This document shows, in pieces, positions 62,693-64,000 of a stretch of 64,000 bases of DNA; the first letter of the stretch is position 1, and every line of letters starts with the position of its first letter. Both the position numbers and the translations under genes were made by a program. Source of the stretch: Orychophragmus violaceus (Eukaryota > Streptophyta > Magnoliopsida > Brassicales > Brassicaceae); assembly GCA_030180135.1 (NCBI GenBank), contig CM058235.1, positions 92,852,535 through 92,916,534 of the forward strand, read 5' to 3'. The notes beneath the pieces are model-generated. The model saw only the letters and a program-made list of their open reading frames with translations. It was not told the origin of the DNA and searched no databases.

Positions 62693-63012
62693 ATCGGGGC
62701 CTTCATTGTATCCACAAACCATGTTAGACCAATCTCGTTTACGTCCCCAAAGATCTGACTGTCCAGAGACTTCTCACTAACGAGATATAACTGCATGATG
62801 TTTCTCATAACTCGAACCTAATTCTTGATATTTGTATTCAATGTAGCCCAATCCATCCTCAAAACATCTTCGATGCTCAACTTCTCGACCTCGTGGTCAT
62901 AAAGAAACTCGTCCAGCGCGTCTTTCCTAACCATGGTACATACCAGGATACACTCACGGTCGTATCTTGAAGCAAAAATAGTGTTTGCAATGTTTCTGAG
63001 ATCTGATATAAC
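62693..63012 (-). pseudogene. EXO70: EXO70 exocyst subunit, upstream fragment
   Basis: From VISDLRNIANTIFASRYDRE, at the very edge of copia G (63012), through TMVRKDALDEFLYDHEVEKL, IEDVLRMDWATLNTNIKN, MRNIMQLYLVSEKSLDSQIF to IGLTWFVDTMKA, all diagnostic of Exo70 proteins. An in-frame TAG (62815-62817) stands where the family has Trp (IKxW). The fragment continues, across element F, into 55682. The N-terminal part of the gene must lie beyond copia G, outside the window. No intron is seen, as in most plant EXO70 genes. Confidence 0.85.
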
Positions 63013-63286
63013 TGTTGGAATTGTGTCCAGTAATCTCGGTACTGTCTCTAGAAAGTAAGAGTATGTCAAAGATCAGACATAAGTCATATAATACTGGGGG
63101 TCATGATGGCTTGCTAGAGTCCGCTCATGATCTATAAGTCTTGGACTTATTGCCTCTATTATATGATCCCATATGGGTCACACGCCTAAGCTAACAGGAA
63201 AATGTGTAGGAACGGCTTAGCAGAAGTACGGTAAAAGTGCCAGGCATTTACTGTACTTAGAGAGAATAAAAGGGTTTAGCCATTGT

Positions 63287-63321
63287 GTGTCGATCGATGC
63301 ACATGATGTGTCGATCGACAC
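63287..63321 (+). promoter_or_regulatory. CGATCG palindrome pair in a copia LTR
   Basis: GTGTCGATCGATGC (63287) and GTGTCGATCGACAC (63308), 21 bp apart, 45 bp before the TATA box. It is the same module as in the Athila elements, but in a different retrotransposon superfamily. Confidence 0.88.
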
Positions 63322-63365
63322 AGTGCGCGAACGGCCAAATGGCCCAAGAGGAACCGGACGAGTTT

Positions 63366-63373
63366 TATAAATA
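63366..63373 (+). promoter_or_regulatory. TATA box of element G LTR
   Basis: TATAAATA inside an AGTTTTATAAATAAAACT inverted repeat. Confidence 0.6.
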
Positions 63374-63665
63374 AAACTCGAGTCTGTTTTCTTCTTTAAC
63401 CCTAGCCCCTGCGATTTCCTCTCTCTCTCTGCGCCTCCTTCCCTACTGGTCTAGCAGCCGTTTTCTGTGATCGCGTGTGTGAGCCTTTGGAGGATTCATC
63501 TTTCGGTGTTTCTTTGATCTCTGACCTGTTCTCTCCTTCCGCTGCAATTAACAGGTAAAAGGTGAGATCATCAATTGTTTCTATTCGAGAAGAACCTAGA
63601 TCCGCATGTTTAGGATAATCTGAATCAGAGAATTGAATCAGGATTCATCTAAACATTCCTTCAGT

Positions 63666-63677
63666 GGTATCAGAGCT
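63666..63677 (+). other. Element G primer-binding site
   Basis: TGGTATCAGAGC, tRNA-Met type, within CAGTGGTATCAGAGC after the LTR end. Confidence 0.9.
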
Positions 63678-63865
63678 ATTGGTTCTGGTTTTTCTTGTTT
63701 AGATTCAAGTTTAGGATTGTTTTCTTGTTTAAAAAGTGTTTTGAATCAACTACTGATAAGAGAAATCACTTAAGCAACAAGGAATTGAAACCTAAACACA
63801 CTTGAAATCGCAAATCCAAGCTATATTGATTTGGAATGCGATTTTCATAAAGTAGTATCGGCTGT

Positions 63866-63965
63866 GATCGCATGGATCGATCGATACGATCGCATGGATC
63901 GGTCGATACAACCGCGAGAGATCGACTGCAATCGCATGGATCGATCGAACGATCGCATGGATTTC
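63866..63965 (+). repeat. Phased GATCGCATGG(ATCGATCGA) repeats in G leader
   Basis: Units start at 63866, 63888, 63930 and 63951, that is 22, 42 and 21 bp apart, with a degenerate unit in the 42-bp gap. Several contain ATCGATCGAT. Short frames on the minus strand here only translate the repeat. Confidence 0.8.
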
Positions 63966-64000
63966 GCATATCTCGGCCAAGCCTGCTCAACGCGTGAATG

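Larger units (their letters stand above)
55678..62697 (+). mobile_element. Tat-like Ty3/gypsy element 'F', gag-protease plus antisense ORF
   Basis: LTRs 55683-56066 (384 bp) and 62291-62692 (402 bp). The target duplication is ACCGG (55678-55682) against ATCGG (62693-62697), one change. EXO70 coding sequence reads through at this site. The interior has plus-strand gag and protease pieces typical of Tat/Ogre-type elements, no RT or integrase, and a spliced-looking antisense gene in its 3' half. Both parts are damaged. The LTRs differ by one 18-bp indel and many substitutions, so it is older than D and Ins2. Confidence 0.85.
63013..63663 (+). repeat. Element G 5' LTR (651 bp)
   Basis: TGTTGGAATTG...ATTCCTTCA. 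Palindrome pair at 63287-63321 and TATA box TATAAATA at 63366-63373. Confidence 0.88.
63008..64000 (+). mobile_element. Copia element 'G', 5' end
   Basis: Inserted in EXO70; left target copy ATAAC (63008-63012), right end outside the window. The LTR (63013-63663) is in the same family as D and Ins2 (shared GATCAGACATAAGTCATA and TTGCTAGAGTCCGCTCATGATC blocks). A tRNA-Met primer site follows. Only the leader is visible. Confidence 0.88.

Noticed and set aside
11278..63965. CRISPR-like array, suggested by short palindromic repeats with short spacers
   Set aside because: Units are 14 bp with about 7-nt spacers, come in twos, are scattered over eukaryotic retrotransposons, and no cas genes exist.
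63766..63990. Cys/Asp/Arg repeat frames at the end of the window
   Set aside because: They are translations of the 21-22-bp leader repeat of copia G.
1..64000. tRNA, rRNA or small nuclear RNA genes
   Set aside because: None recognised; the tRNA-like matches are only primer-binding sites of 12-18 nt next to LTRs.

Overview
This is nuclear DNA from a flowering plant. It holds small intron-less genes, spliced gene remnants, and LTR retrotransposons primed by plant tRNAs (tRNA-Met for the copia elements, a TGGCGCCGTTGCCGGGGA site for the Athila-type Ty3/gypsy elements). The Athila elements carry an ATHILA ORF-1 (env-like) gene, a family best known from Brassicaceae, so I infer a Brassicaceae genome. 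The species cannot be fixed from the sequence alone.

Layout. 1-6337: a tandem array, period about 1.84 kb, of a single-exon gene for a small secreted eight-cysteine protein of the type-2 non-specific lipid-transfer (nsLTP2) fold. Three copies are intact and the fourth is dead. 6338-8138: AT-rich DNA with a diverged direct repeat, ending in a Helitron-like 3' terminus. 8139-8524: an unrecognised gene fragment on the minus strand. 8525-54982: one 46-kb nest of LTR retrotransposons. 54983-63012: a broken EXO70 exocyst gene on the minus strand, flanked by a Mutator-like fragment and split by a Tat-like gypsy element. 63013-64000: the start of another copia element that also sits in EXO70.

The nest can be read layer by layer, because target-site duplications and resumed host sequence show who inserted into whom. 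The base layer is a minus-strand copia array with LTRs at 8525-10413, 27466-29368 and 31919-33818, and a fourth surviving as a 48-bp tail at 54935-54982. It has two 2.55-kb gag-protease interiors. An Athila element (11093-18389, TSD GCGAG) and a copia element (20050-27243, TSD CCTCC) landed in the first interior. A minus-strand Athila (33853-54934, 'E') sits in the remains of the fourth LTR. A plus-strand Athila with full pol (35193-49961, 'C', TSD ACCAC) lies in E. A minus-strand copia with identical LTRs (38765-43725, 'D', TSD GCTTT) lies in C. Almost every element is non-autonomous or broken; only C retains RT, RNase H and integrase, with stop codons.

Two signals stand out. First, 14-bp CGATCG-centred palindromes (type GTGTCGATCGACAC) occur in pairs spaced 20-22 bp start to start, in LTRs, leaders, gag-pol linkers and 3' regions of all three Athila elements and also in a copia LTR. 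Second, every Athila LTR carries three or four short hairpins with GNRA tetraloops, at conserved spacing (about 56/74/45 nt) and with compensatory stem changes between lineages, in what should be the leader RNA between the start site and the primer-binding site. I know of no description of either, but could not search. Other conserved Athila structures are a covarying LTR-terminal hairpin, twin hairpins just after the last gag-pol codon, and three polypurine tracts per element.
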